Shown here one piece after another: positions 1-8,163 of a stretch of 57,078 bases of DNA. Every line of letters begins with the position of its first letter. The stretch's first letter is position 1. The notes below the pieces were generated by a model that worked only from the letters and a program-made list of their open reading frames with translations, was not told the origin of the DNA and did not search any database. The stretch covers positions 1 through 57,078 of the forward strand of contig JAUNOM010000014.1 in NCBI GenBank assembly GCA_030531085.1, read 5' to 3'. The DNA is from Prevotellaceae bacterium (GTDB taxonomy: Bacteria; Bacteroidota; Bacteroidia; Bacteroidales; Bacteroidaceae). The position numbers and the translations under genes were made by a program.

Positions 1-351
1 CCATGGTATCTGACAATAGGAGACGACTGCTGGCTTGGCGAGGGCTGCTGGATAGATAATCTTGACAAGGTCGTGATTGGCAGCAATGTCTGCATATCAC
101 AAGGAGCAATGCTGCTGACGGGAAATCATGACTACACCATATATAATATGCCTTACAGGAATGCCCCTATACAGATAGAGGATGGTGCTTGGATAGGAGC
201 ACAGGCTACTGTATGTCCAGGAGTGACTGTACACAGGAATGCTATCCTTACAGTGGGTAGCGTGGCAACAAAGGATATGGACGAGAATGGCATATATCAG
301 GGAAATCCGGCTGTACGGATTAGGGACAGGAAGATGAAACAAACATTTTAG
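1..351 (+). CDS. WcaF-type hexapeptide-repeat acetyltransferase (5' end outside window)
   Basis: This is the C-terminal 116 residues of a left-handed beta-helix (LbH) O-acetyltransferase of the WcaF/maltose-acetyltransferase type, which moves acetyl from acetyl-CoA to a sugar in surface polysaccharide synthesis. The frame is open from base 1 and ends at the TAG at 349-351. Hexapeptide repeats such as IGSNVCISQGAML are visible, and so is the GNHDY segment with the usual catalytic histidine. A glycosyltransferase starts 6 nt downstream, which suggests one operon. The protein is strikingly similar to the complete homologue encoded at 52222-52773 on the other strand. The missing N-terminus is outside the window. 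Confidence 0.9.
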   Translation, partial: PWYLTIGDDCWLGEGCWIDNLDKVVIGSNVCISQGAMLLTGNHDYTIYNMPYRNAPIQIEDGAWIGAQATVCPGVTVHRNAILTVGSVATKDMDENGIYQGNPAVRIRDRKMKQTF

Positions 352-357
352 CAAAAT

Positions 358-1110
358 ATGAAAGTAACAATAATAACATCATGCTACAACCGTGAAAGCA
401 CAATACGTGGATGCATAGAGAGTGTATTGGTACAAGATTATCCTGACATAGAGTATATTGTGATAGACGGCGCATCAACGGACGAATCGTTGGCTGTAAT
501 AAATGAGTACAGAGACAGGATAACAAAAATCATATCCGAACCGGACAAGGGTATGTATGAGGCCATAAATAAAGGACTTCGCGCCGCTACTGGTGACATA
601 GTAGGACTGGTACATTCTGACGACTTCCTGTATTCTCCACACACTATAAGCCATATTGTAGAAAGATTCAAACAGACAGGAGCTGACTTCTTATACGGTG
701 ATGGCTTATTTGTCAATGCGGATAGGACCGACAAGGTTGTGCGCAATTGGATAGGCGGAAACTACCGTTTATGGAAAGTAAAGCACGGCTGGCTTCCTCT
801 GCATCCAACCTGCTATATCCGTAGGGATGTCATTGAGAAGCGGGGATATTACAACGAGACCTACAAGATTGCTGCGGACTCTGACCTGTTATTCCGTTAT
901 CTTCTCGGAGGAGAATTGTCTGTCACTTATCTTAATGAGTATATCATTAGGATGCGCATGGGAGGTCTTAGCACAGACAGCGCCAAACGCAGACAAATGT
1001 GGAAAGAGGACATACGGATGTATCACTCGCACGGTATGAACCCCATTATCACCAAACTGGAGAAGATGCTTTGGAAGATACCACAGTTCATTATGGCGAA
1101 GTTTAAATGA
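358..1110 (+). CDS. Glycosyltransferase family 2 (WcaE/WcaA-like)
   Basis: A 250-residue cytoplasmic GT-A fold glycosyltransferase, expected to add a sugar from an NDP-sugar to a lipid-linked polysaccharide precursor. The N-terminus MKVTIITSCYNRE is typical of family 2. The nucleotide-binding segment VIDGASTDES lies near residues 35-44, and the metal-binding HSDD is at about 86-89. There is no membrane segment. The gene follows the acetyltransferase by 6 nt and is the last gene of that operon, closed by the hairpin at 1132-1166. The donor and acceptor sugars cannot be told from the sequence. Confidence 0.92.
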   Translation: MKVTIITSCYNRESTIRGCIESVLVQDYPDIEYIVIDGASTDESLAVINEYRDRITKIISEPDKGMYEAINKGLRAATGDIVGLVHSDDFLYSPHTISHIVERFKQTGADFLYGDGLFVNADRTDKVVRNWIGGNYRLWKVKHGWLPLHPTCYIRRDVIEKRGYYNETYKIAADSDLLFRYLLGGELSVTYLNEYIIRMRMGGLSTDSAKRRQMWKEDIRMYHSHGMNPIITKLEKMLWKIPQFIMAKFK

Positions 1111-1131
1111 TAAAAAATGATATAAAAGAAT

Positions 1132-1166
1132 AAGGTTCACAACTATTTTGTTAAGTTGTGAACCTT
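1132..1166. terminator. Bidirectional hairpin terminator
   Basis: A perfect 13-bp inverted repeat (AAGGTTCACAACT at 1132-1144, its complement at 1154-1166) with a 9-nt loop lies between the convergent glycosyltransferase gene and tRNA-Ser. It can end transcription from both sides. Confidence 0.75.
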
Positions 1167-1189
1167 GTAGGTTTATTAAGACTTGTCTG

Positions 1190-1277
1190 CGGAGAGAGGG
1201 GGATTCGAACCCCCGTGACCTTTTTGAGGTCTACACGCTTTCCAGGCGTGCCTCTTAAGCCACTCGAGCACCTCTCC
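1190..1277 (-). tRNA. tRNA-Ser (anticodon GGA)
   Basis: The minus strand from 1277 to 1190 folds as a class II tRNA. The acceptor GGAGAGG pairs with TCTCTCC (one G-U). The anticodon arm is CACGC-CTGGAAA-GCGTG with anticodon GGA. A long variable arm (GACCT/AGGTC) is typical of serine tRNAs, and the T arm is GGGGG-TTCGAAT-CCCCC. The discriminator is G and the CCA end is not encoded. It reads UCC and UCU codons. A consensus promoter lies about 60 bp upstream. Confidence 0.96.
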
Positions 1278-1336
1278 TTGCACTCTATCGTTGCTTCTTT
1301 TACTGCAAACGACTATACTTTGAGGTAATGCGGTTG

Positions 1337-1368
1337 CAAAGGTAATAATATTTTTTCATACTTACAAA
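1337..1368 (-). promoter_or_regulatory. Promoter of tRNA-Ser
   Basis: On the minus strand the -33 box TTTG (1368-1365) is followed after 20 bp by the -7 box TACCTTTG (1344-1337). Both match the Bacteroidetes primary-sigma consensus. The tRNA starts about 60 nt downstream of the -7 box. Confidence 0.75.
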
Positions 1369-1404
1369 TTTTTCTTCATTTTTATAAAATCTTTTATGCA
1401 ATAT

Positions 1405-1435
1405 TTTGTCATATCATTTGATTTTTGTACATTTG
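1405..1435 (+). promoter_or_regulatory. Promoter of the aldo/keto reductase gene
   Basis: TTTG (1405-1408), 19 bp, then TACATTTG (1428-1435). This is a good Bacteroidetes -33/-7 pair and gives a leader of about 75 nt before the ATG at 1518. Confidence 0.7.
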
Positions 1436-1517
1436 CATTATGGCATTAACAAAAAAGATGCTGATGATATACAAACGGCATTTATGATGTCTAATATTAA
1501 TACACCTTATATTATAT

Positions 1518-2474
1518 ATGAATCTACGCGAACCATACATAGCCTCAGATCATAGATACGACAACGAGGAAAAGATGTACCGCAGATGCGGACGATCTGG
1601 TGTGATGCTACCAAAAATCAGCCTTGGCTTTTGGCATAACTTCGGATATGATGATCCATACACCCGTTGCCGCGCCATTACCCACTATGCCTTTGATCAT
1701 GGTATAACTCATTTTGACCTTGCCAATAATTATGGCCCACCGTATGGCGCAGGAGAGGAAACGTTCGGCCGTCTCATGGACGAAGATTTCAGATCATATC
1801 GAGACGAGTTATTCATTGCGACAAAGGCGGGATATGACATGTGGCCCGGACCATACGGAAACTGGGGCTCACGGAAATATATGTTCTCCAGTCTTAACCA
1901 AAGTCTGAAACGTATGAGACTGGACTACGTAGACCTATTCTACAGTCACCGTTATGATCCTGAAACACCTCTTGAGGAGACTCTACAGGCCTTGGTAGAC
2001 ATTGTAAGACAAGGTAAGGCACTATATGTCGGAATATCACGATGGCCGTTAGAAGCCTTAAAGACGGCTAAGACATACCTTGAAGCACACGATGTCCCAT
2101 TACTGATATACCAGGGACGGTTGAACCTCATTGACCGCCAACCGCAAGAAGAAGGAATACTTGACTACTGTGCAGATAACGGCATTGGCTTCATCTCGTT
2201 CTCTCCATTGGCACAAGGACTTCTGACGGAGAAATACCTAAATGGCATTCCGGCTGATTCACGTATGACACACAGCGCATACCTCAAGCCGGACTGTCTG
2301 ACTCCAGAACTTGTAGAACGCCTGCGCAGAATGTCCAACGAGGCAAAAGAAGAAGGAAAGACATTGTCAGACAAGGCTTTGGAATGGGTACTACAGCAAA
2401 GAGGCATCACATCTGTACTTGTCGGAGTGAGCAAGGTGGAACAGATGGAACGAAACCTTAAAGCCATAAACTGA
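1518..2474 (+). CDS. yghZ: Aldo/keto reductase, YghZ (L-glyceraldehyde 3-phosphate reductase) type
   Basis: A 318-residue (beta/alpha)8 NADPH-dependent oxidoreductase. The N-terminal part, with YRRCGRSGVMLPKISLGFWHN-like sequence and FDLANNYGPPYG, is diagnostic of the YghZ/Gpr branch. That branch reduces L-glyceraldehyde 3-phosphate and detoxifies methylglyoxal-type aldehydes. The AKR tetrad is present: Asp67, Tyr72, Lys103 (ATKAG) and His144 (FYSHRYD). The length is a little under the roughly 346 residues of the E. coli protein. It has its own promoter and is followed 17 nt later by an unrelated HSDR_N protein, so the two may be cotranscribed. The physiological substrate here is inferred from the family. 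Confidence 0.93.
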   Translation: MNLREPYIASDHRYDNEEKMYRRCGRSGVMLPKISLGFWHNFGYDDPYTRCRAITHYAFDHGITHFDLANNYGPPYGAGEETFGRLMDEDFRSYRDELFIATKAGYDMWPGPYGNWGSRKYMFSSLNQSLKRMRLDYVDLFYSHRYDPETPLEETLQALVDIVRQGKALYVGISRWPLEALKTAKTYLEAHDVPLLIYQGRLNLIDRQPQEEGILDYCADNGIGFISFSPLAQGLLTEKYLNGIPADSRMTHSAYLKPDCLTPELVERLRRMSNEAKEEGKTLSDKALEWVLQQRGITSVLVGVSKVEQMERNLKAIN

Positions 2475-2491
2475 CAAAAGAAAGAACACTG

Positions 2492-2965
2492 ATGAATTTG
2501 CCCGAATACAAGAACATCAGAATACGACTGGCGCAGAATGGGCGACACGAAGTGCTCGACATTCTGCGCCACCGTTTTGTGGCACTGACACCAGAAGAAT
2601 GGGTGCGCCAGCACTTTGTAAACTACCTCGTAAACTACAAAGGATACCCCGTTGCACTGATGGCAAACGAGGTGGAATTGACTGTCGGCGAGAAGAAACT
2701 GCGCTGCGATTCCGTAATGTTCGACAGATATAAACGTCCACGCATCATTATGGAGTACAAAGCAGAGAGCGTACCAATAACCAACAAGGTACTCACACAG
2801 ATTGCAACATACAATATGCTGCTACACGTTGACTACCTGTTCATCAGCAATGGTATAACCCATCTGTGCCTACACTACAGCCACGAACGCGGCAAATGGG
2901 AATTTCTTGAAGACATTCCTGATTACAAGTCCATAGATGCCCCCATTTACTCAAGTACAAAATAA
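2492..2965 (+). CDS. HSDR_N_2-type protein (type I restriction enzyme R N-terminal-like nuclease fold)
   Basis: A 157-residue stand-alone protein resembling the N-terminal domain of type I restriction HsdR subunits. A PD-(D/E)xK-like core can be read: Asp73 in LRCDSVMF, then Glu88-x-Lys90 in IMEYKAES. No helicase, specificity or methylase gene is near, so this is not a restriction system. Single-domain proteins of this kind are common in Bacteroidetes and their role is not known to me. It starts 17 nt after the aldo/keto reductase gene. It may be an active nuclease or a DNA-binding remnant. Confidence 0.8.
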   Translation: MNLPEYKNIRIRLAQNGRHEVLDILRHRFVALTPEEWVRQHFVNYLVNYKGYPVALMANEVELTVGEKKLRCDSVMFDRYKRPRIIMEYKAESVPITNKVLTQIATYNMLLHVDYLFISNGITHLCLHYSHERGKWEFLEDIPDYKSIDAPIYSSTK

Positions 2966-2997
2966 TATCTTTAATCATACATTTTACATTGAAATAT

Positions 2998-3028
2998 TTT
3001 GCAGAACAAAAAAGAATTTGTAACTTTG
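2998..3028 (+). promoter_or_regulatory. Promoter of the nif3-like gene
   Basis: TTTG (2998-3001), 19 bp, TAACTTTG (3021-3028). The predicted start of transcription is about 30 nt before the GTG start at 3065. The box lies downstream of the HSDR_N stop codon. Confidence 0.7.
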
Positions 3029-3064
3029 CAGCAAAATAAGAACTAACAAAACATATCACATAGC

Positions 3065-3850
3065 GTGAAAATAAAGGATGTAACAAGTGCCCTTGAGTGT
3101 TTCGCGCCTTTGCCCTTGCAAGAAGACTATGACAATGCCGGCCTGCAAGTAGGATTGACAGAGGCGGAAGTTTCAGGGGTCTTATTGTGTTTGGACGTTA
3201 CAGAGGATACGCTCCAGGAAGCAATAGACAAGGGGTGCAACATGATTGTTGCGCATCACCCTCTGATATTCCGCCGCCTAAAGCGCATAAGCAATGATGA
3301 CTATGTGCAGCGATGCGTAATGAAGGCTATCAAGAATGATATAACCATAGTGGCGATGCACACTAATCTTGACAGCGTCAATGGTGGCGTGAACTATATG
3401 ATAGCCAGAAAACTGGGACTACATAGTGTGGAACAAATAGAGCCACACACTGTTTGCAGCACAGAGGCGGGATGTGGAGTGATAGGTTTGTTGCCAAGCC
3501 CAATAACGGCAGAGGAGTTCATCACCACACTAAAAGGAACATTCAACGCTGCGTGCGTCATGACAAACCAACTTTTGGAACGCCCCATCAGCAAGATTGC
3601 CATCTGTGGAGGCTCTGGAGCCTTTGTCTTACCAAAGGCTATTGCAGCCGGGGCGGACGCATTCATAACCGGTGAAATGCACTATCACGAGTTCTTCGGA
3701 CAGGAACAGAAGATACAGATAGCCGTAATGGGACACTATGAGAGCGAACAGTTCACCATAAACCTGCTGGAGGAGATTATAAAAGACAGATGCAGCGGAG
3801 TAAGAACAGTGGTGACAGAAAAGTGTACCAATCCTATCATCTACCATTAA
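3065..3850 (+). CDS. Nif3-like dinuclear metal centre protein
   Basis: A 261-residue Nif3/YbgI/DUF34 protein, a toroidal hexamer with a dinuclear metal site. It has been proposed to act as a GTP cyclohydrolase-type or metal-insertion protein, and its true function is unsettled. The GTG start at 3065 gives the family-typical beginning MKIKDVTSALE...LQEDYDNAGLQVG. Metal ligands are visible as His64-His65 (VAHHPLIF), His99/Asp103 (HTNLDS) and the C-terminal MGHYESE. It is the short form, without the extra CutA-like domain. A zinc-ribbon coiled-coil protein follows by 39 nt, a pairing that is common in Bacteroidetes. Confidence 0.93.
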   Translation: MKIKDVTSALECFAPLPLQEDYDNAGLQVGLTEAEVSGVLLCLDVTEDTLQEAIDKGCNMIVAHHPLIFRRLKRISNDDYVQRCVMKAIKNDITIVAMHTNLDSVNGGVNYMIARKLGLHSVEQIEPHTVCSTEAGCGVIGLLPSPITAEEFITTLKGTFNAACVMTNQLLERPISKIAICGGSGAFVLPKAIAAGADAFITGEMHYHEFFGQEQKIQIAVMGHYESEQFTINLLEEIIKDRCSGVRTVVTEKCTNPIIYH

Positions 3851-3889
3851 TAAACAGAAAAGATTTTAATTCCATTATATACAAGTACT

Positions 3890-4705
3890 ATGGCAAGAAA
3901 AGACCCTAAAGACCTTACCGTGGAGGAGAAGCTCGAAGCTCTCTTCAAGTTGCAAACCACCCTCTCACAGATAGATGAGAAGCGTGCACTGCGCGGAGAA
4001 CTGCCCTTAGAGGTGGAAGACCTTGAGAACGAGGTGGAAGGACTCAGCGTGAGACTGAACAAAATCACGCAGGAGATAAAGGACCTTCACGACGCTGTAC
4101 AGAAGCGTTCTATCGACATAGAGGAGGCCAAGGCCAGCGTAGAGCGATACAACAAGCAACTGAATGACGTAAAGAACAACCGTGAGTTTGACACCCTCAC
4201 AAAAGAGATTGAGTTCCAGTCACTTGAAATTGAGCTTTGCACCAAGAAGATACGTGAGGCTGAACAGCGTATCATCGAACGCGAACGCGACAAGGAACGC
4301 GTAGAGGAGCAAATCAATGACCGTGAGCACGACCTGGAGGACAAGCGCGGAGAGCTTGACGAGATCATGCAGGAGACACGCGAGGAAGAGGATATTCTGA
4401 AGGCAAAGGCCAAGGATCTGGAGCTGAAGATAGAGACACGACTGCTGCAAAGCTTCAAGCGTATACGCAAGAATGCACGCAACGGTCTCGGCATAGTATA
4501 CGTACAGCGTGACGCCTGTGGCGGATGCTTTAACAAGATTCCACCTCAGAGACAGCTGGACGTAAAGATGCACAAGAAGATAATCGTATGCGAGCACTGC
4601 GGACGTATCCTCATTGATCCGGAACTCGCAGGCGTAAAGGTGGAGGCAGCTGTCATAGACAAGCCAAAGCGCAAGCGTGTGATACGCAAAAAAGCTGAAG
4701 AGTAA
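3890..4705 (+). CDS. C4 zinc-ribbon coiled-coil protein (DUF164/CdsZ family)
   Basis: A 271-residue protein. Residues about 10-195 form a long charged coiled coil. A C4 zinc ribbon follows, with CGGC in RDACGGCFNKIPPQ and CEHC in VCEHCGRIL. A basic tail, KPKRKRVIRKK, ends it. The family is described as zinc-ribbon nucleic-acid or ribosome-associated. It lies between nif3 and the deiminase gene, and its TAA shares a base with the next ATG (TAATG, 4703-4707), so translation of the two is probably coupled. Confidence 0.88.
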   Translation: MARKDPKDLTVEEKLEALFKLQTTLSQIDEKRALRGELPLEVEDLENEVEGLSVRLNKITQEIKDLHDAVQKRSIDIEEAKASVERYNKQLNDVKNNREFDTLTKEIEFQSLEIELCTKKIREAEQRIIERERDKERVEEQINDREHDLEDKRGELDEIMQETREEEDILKAKAKDLELKIETRLLQSFKRIRKNARNGLGIVYVQRDACGGCFNKIPPQRQLDVKMHKKIIVCEHCGRILIDPELAGVKVEAAVIDKPKRKRVIRKKAEE

Positions 4706-5817
4706 TGATGATACGCAACATCTGCCTGCCGGCGGAATGGGAACCTCAGAGCCTGGTGATGCTTACATGGCCTCATCAGGCTACTGACTGGAAGCCTTTT
4801 CTGAAGGACATCACAGAAACTTACGTCGAGATGGTGGATGCCATCACAAAATATGAGTCCGTTGTCATAGCCACTCCACATCCTATACAGGTAGGAGCAC
4901 TGTTAAGCAGCAGAATTGACAAGGTCCAAATGGCAAAGGTATATATATGCCACTGCAAGACCAATGACACATGGGCACGCGACCATGGCCCCATAACACT
5001 TAAAGAAAAGTCGTCAGGTGACAATAAAGACGGCCATAAAGCCACGGCATTAACGATGCTGGACTTCTGCTTTAACGGATGGGGAGAGAAGTTTGAGGCT
5101 GATTTAGACAACAAGATAACGCAGTGTCTGCACGCTGACGGCGCTTTTGACACAGAGGAAAACGGAAGGCCACGACTGGCAGACAACAACGACTTCGTAC
5201 TTGAGGGAGGGGCTATTGAGAGTGATGGCAACGGAACCATATTCACAACAGAATTCTGTCTCACCGCTCCCAACAGGAACCAGCCACTCACCACAGAGGA
5301 GATAGAGCAGGAACTGCGCTTCAGACTGAAGGCAAAGCGTATAGTATGGCTGCACCACGGCCGACTTATCGGAGATGATACAGACGGACACATAGACACG
5401 ACAGTGCGTCTGGCCCCAGACAACACCATACTCTACAACAGATGTTATGACGAGAGTGACGAACAGTATGAGGATTTCATAGCACTCGAAGAAGAGTTGA
5501 AGGCCCTGCGCACCATTGACGGACAACCATACAGGCTAATCCCCCTGCCACAGCCTAAAGCCATATACGACAATGGCGAACAGCTATTAAGCAGTATGGA
5601 GGACGGAGCGGAGCGTTTGCCTGCAACATACGCCAACTTCCTCATCATCAACAATGCGGTAATAGTGCCAACGTATGCACAGCCCGACAGAGACAAGGAA
5701 GCCTGCGAGGCGATATCCAAGGCTTTCCCTAACAGGGAGATAATCCCCATCGACTCACGCACCATCATCCGACAGCATGGCTCCATACACTGCTGCACCA
5801 TGCAGGTGCCGCAATAA
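4705..5817 (+). CDS. aguA: Agmatine deiminase
   Basis: A 370-residue member of the peptidyl-arginine-deiminase-like superfamily. It hydrolyses agmatine to N-carbamoylputrescine and ammonia. Motifs in order are TWARDHGP (about 90-97), LEGGAIESDGNGT with the active-site acid, DDTDGHIDT with the catalytic His, and the C-terminal GSIHCCT with the nucleophile Cys363. There is no signal peptide, which points to the cytosolic biosynthetic enzyme and not a secreted PPAD. The ATG overlaps the zinc-ribbon stop codon. The next gene encodes the amidase that uses its product. Confidence 0.95.
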   Translation: MMIRNICLPAEWEPQSLVMLTWPHQATDWKPFLKDITETYVEMVDAITKYESVVIATPHPIQVGALLSSRIDKVQMAKVYICHCKTNDTWARDHGPITLKEKSSGDNKDGHKATALTMLDFCFNGWGEKFEADLDNKITQCLHADGAFDTEENGRPRLADNNDFVLEGGAIESDGNGTIFTTEFCLTAPNRNQPLTTEEIEQELRFRLKAKRIVWLHHGRLIGDDTDGHIDTTVRLAPDNTILYNRCYDESDEQYEDFIALEEELKALRTIDGQPYRLIPLPQPKAIYDNGEQLLSSMEDGAERLPATYANFLIINNAVIVPTYAQPDRDKEACEAISKAFPNREIIPIDSRTIIRQHGSIHCCTMQVPQ

Positions 5818-5836
5818 ACCACAATCACGCACTACT

Positions 5837-6721
5837 ATGAGAGAACTGAAGATAGGAATACTGCAACAGCATAACGTTGCAAGCAGAGAAAAGAACATGA
5901 CACGCCTTGCAGAAGGCATTGTCGACCTTGCAAGGCGCGGAGCAGAGCTTGTAGTATTACAGGAACTGCATAACAGCCTTTACTTCTGCCAGACAGAAGA
6001 CGTGGACCTCTTCAACCTTGCAGAACCTATCCCCGGCCCGTCCACTCACTTTTTCGGCGACCTCGCAAAGGCATTGGGGATAGTGATAGTGACATCGCTT
6101 TTTGAGAAGCGCGCACCGGGACTCTACCACAACACTGCCGTTGTGATAGAGCGTGACGGTTCCATTGCCGGGAAATACCGCAAGATGCACATTCCTGATG
6201 ACCCTGCATATTACGAGAAGTTCTATTTCACCCCAGGCGACCTTGGATTTGAACCTATAGAGACATCAGTAGGAAAGTTAGGGGTCATGGTCTGCTGGGA
6301 CCAGTGGTATCCCGAGGCAGCACGTCTGATGGCACTGACCGGCGCGGAGATACTGATATACCCGACAGCCATAGGATATGCGGCAAGCGACACACCACAG
6401 GAGCAACAGCGACAGAGAGAGGCATGGACCACAGTACAGCGTGGTCATGCTGTAGCCAACGGCCTCCCCGTGGTAGCTGTAAACCGTGTAGGCTTTGAAC
6501 ATGACCCAAGCGGCCAGACAGCAGGAATACAGTTCTGGGGCTCATCATTCGTGGCCGGACCACAAGGGGAACTATATTACAGAGCATCAGACAATGAGGA
6601 GGAGAGCGTTATCGTAAACATCGACCTCGACCACAGCGAGGATGTAAGGAGATGGTGGCCGTTCCTACGCGACAGACGAATAGACGACTATGCAGACATT
6701 CTGAAAAGGTTCAGGAAATAG
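5837..6721 (+). CDS. aguB: N-carbamoylputrescine amidase
   Basis: A 294-residue nitrilase-superfamily amidase that converts N-carbamoylputrescine to putrescine, CO2 and ammonia. The catalytic triad is visible as Glu43 (LQELHNSLYF), Lys116 (YRKMHIP) and Cys153 (VMVCWDQWYPE). I chose the ATG at 5837 because MRELKIGILQQ is the usual start. An upstream in-frame ATG at 5777 would overlap the deiminase gene and add an unrelated leader. Together with the preceding gene it completes the agmatine route to putrescine, which many Prevotella and Bacteroides use. Confidence 0.95.
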   Translation: MRELKIGILQQHNVASREKNMTRLAEGIVDLARRGAELVVLQELHNSLYFCQTEDVDLFNLAEPIPGPSTHFFGDLAKALGIVIVTSLFEKRAPGLYHNTAVVIERDGSIAGKYRKMHIPDDPAYYEKFYFTPGDLGFEPIETSVGKLGVMVCWDQWYPEAARLMALTGAEILIYPTAIGYAASDTPQEQQRQREAWTTVQRGHAVANGLPVVAVNRVGFEHDPSGQTAGIQFWGSSFVAGPQGELYYRASDNEEESVIVNIDLDHSEDVRRWWPFLRDRRIDDYADILKRFRK

Positions 6722-6759
6722 ATCCTGTTCAGAATAAAGACTCATGTACATCCGCAACC

Positions 6760-6844
6760 GTCCTTATTAAAGGACATATAGAAATTCAGACCTATAACAC
6801 CCTAATGTCCCTCTTTCCCTCAATGCAGAGAGGGGAAGAGGGAC
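6760..6844 (+). other. Two hairpins in the leader of holA
   Basis: The 140-nt gap before holA holds a small hairpin (GTCCTT 6760-6765 / AAGGAC 6770-6775). It also holds a strong one (GTCCCTCTTTCCC 6807-6819 / GGGGAAGAGGGAC 6832-6844, one G-U pair). The second ends 17 nt before the holA ATG and is not followed by a clean T-tract, so it could be an mRNA processing or regulatory structure and not a simple terminator. Confidence 0.5.
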
Positions 6845-6861
6845 TTATCATTTCATCATTT

Positions 6862-7908
6862 ATGGCAGAAAAGAAACCTAACTCCCTTGACACATTCAAG
6901 CAGATCATGACAAAGCTCAAACAGGGACAGACAGCGCCTGTATACCTGCTGATGGGCAATGAGAGCTATTATATAGACAAGATATGCGACTGGATGGCCT
7001 CAAACCTGCTGAAAGCGGAAGAGCGCGACTTTAACCTGAACATCCTATACGGAGCGGATGTAACGTCGAAACAGGTCATGGAAGAGGCGCGCCGCTATCC
7101 CATTATGGCCGACAGGCAAGTGCTTATAGTAAAGGAGGCACAGGGAATGAAAGACGTTGACGCGCTTGAGAAATACATGGACAAGCCCGTCAGCACCACT
7201 GTTCTCGTCATCTGCTACAAGGGAGGAACCATAGACGGCAAGAAAAAGATAGTAGCGAAGGCGGCACAATGCGGTACTGTGTTCGTAAGCGAGGCTCCAC
7301 GCTACGACAAGGATATTATAACCTTTATAAACGACTACATCAAGCAGCCTGATTACAATGCGAAAATAGACCCGAGGGCAGCACAAGTGATGGCAGCACA
7401 TATAGGCGGCGACCTGAAACGCCTCTCCTCCGAACTGGACAAACTGCTTCTGGCCTTCAGTCCGGGCGCTCCACGTAAGATAACGTCAGAACTGATAGAG
7501 GCCAAGATAGGCATAAGCAAAAGCTACAACGTATTTGAACTGCGCGACGCACTGATAAACAGGGACGCACTAAAAGCCCACAGAATAGCAAAATACTTTG
7601 ATGACAACCCAAAATCTGGAGGACTGTTCGCCATACTTCCACAAGTATTCAGTTTCTTTCAGAACCTAATGCTTGCATACTACACCCCAAAGCCCATCAA
7701 CGAGACTGCCATTATGTCACAATTAGGATTAAAATCCCCGTGGGCAACACGTGACTACATAACGGCCATGCGCAATTTTCCGGCACGTAAAACATTGCAG
7801 GTAATATCTAAAATACGCGAGATAGACGCACGCTCCAAGGGCCTTGACAACGCAAACACGCCCCCGGGTGAACTGCTCAAGGAACTGATCACCTTCATAC
7901 TATTGTAG
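6862..7908 (+). CDS. holA: DNA polymerase III subunit delta
   Basis: A 348-residue clamp-loader delta subunit, which opens the beta sliding clamp at primed sites. The start at 6862 (MAEKKPNSLDTFKQIMTKLK) matches the family, and the longer in-frame extension back to 6652 runs through aguB and the hairpin leader. Features are PVYLLMGNESYYID at about 31-44 (degenerate nucleotide-binding segment), the GGDLKRLSSELDKL helix and a C-terminal LKELITFIL. It follows aguB on the same strand, and the hairpin in between may separate expression. A terminator lies at 8126. Confidence 0.93.
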   Translation: MAEKKPNSLDTFKQIMTKLKQGQTAPVYLLMGNESYYIDKICDWMASNLLKAEERDFNLNILYGADVTSKQVMEEARRYPIMADRQVLIVKEAQGMKDVDALEKYMDKPVSTTVLVICYKGGTIDGKKKIVAKAAQCGTVFVSEAPRYDKDIITFINDYIKQPDYNAKIDPRAAQVMAAHIGGDLKRLSSELDKLLLAFSPGAPRKITSELIEAKIGISKSYNVFELRDALINRDALKAHRIAKYFDDNPKSGGLFAILPQVFSFFQNLMLAYYTPKPINETAIMSQLGLKSPWATRDYITAMRNFPARKTLQVISKIREIDARSKGLDNANTPPGELLKELITFILL

Positions 7909-8125
7909 CATTACGGAGGAACTCCAGAGCACCTGTCCTACACATACAGAAGCATCGGATCGCAACAGCTTAGGAACAAAAATACAACAGCGCAAACAAT
8001 AGCCACGGCATAACAGGAACCATAAAACCACCACGCTGGATATACAAACAAGCAACATTGCAAGACATATCACAACGCTGCATCCACGTAATCTGAAAGA
8101 CATCATAACACATCATCTACACATC
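7909..8125. other. Gene-free stretch downstream of holA
   Basis: I see no convincing gene in the stretch between the holA stop and the terminator at 8126. A minus-strand reading frame of 68 codons (8106 to 7900) has a hydrophobic, cysteine-rich sequence that could be a small membrane protein. It has no recognisable promoter and overlaps the holA 3' end, so I do not call it. Confidence 0.4.
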
Positions 8126-8163
8126 GAGCCCCATATGAAGTAGCAATCATATTGGGCTCTTTT
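8126..8163 (+). terminator. Rho-independent terminator after holA
   Basis: GAGCCC...ATATGA (8126-8138) pairs with TCATAT...GGGCTC (8147-8159) with one internal mismatch, followed by TTTT. It is in the right place to end the nif3-holA transcript. Confidence 0.75.

Noticed and set aside
2492-2965. Type I restriction-modification system
   Set aside because: Only an isolated HsdR N-terminal-like domain is present. Helicase, HsdM and HsdS genes are missing.
7900-8106. 68-codon minus-strand hydrophobic frame
   Set aside because: It overlaps the 3' end of holA, has no promoter box, and its cysteine-rich hydrophobic sequence could arise from the antisense of AT/GC-mixed DNA.
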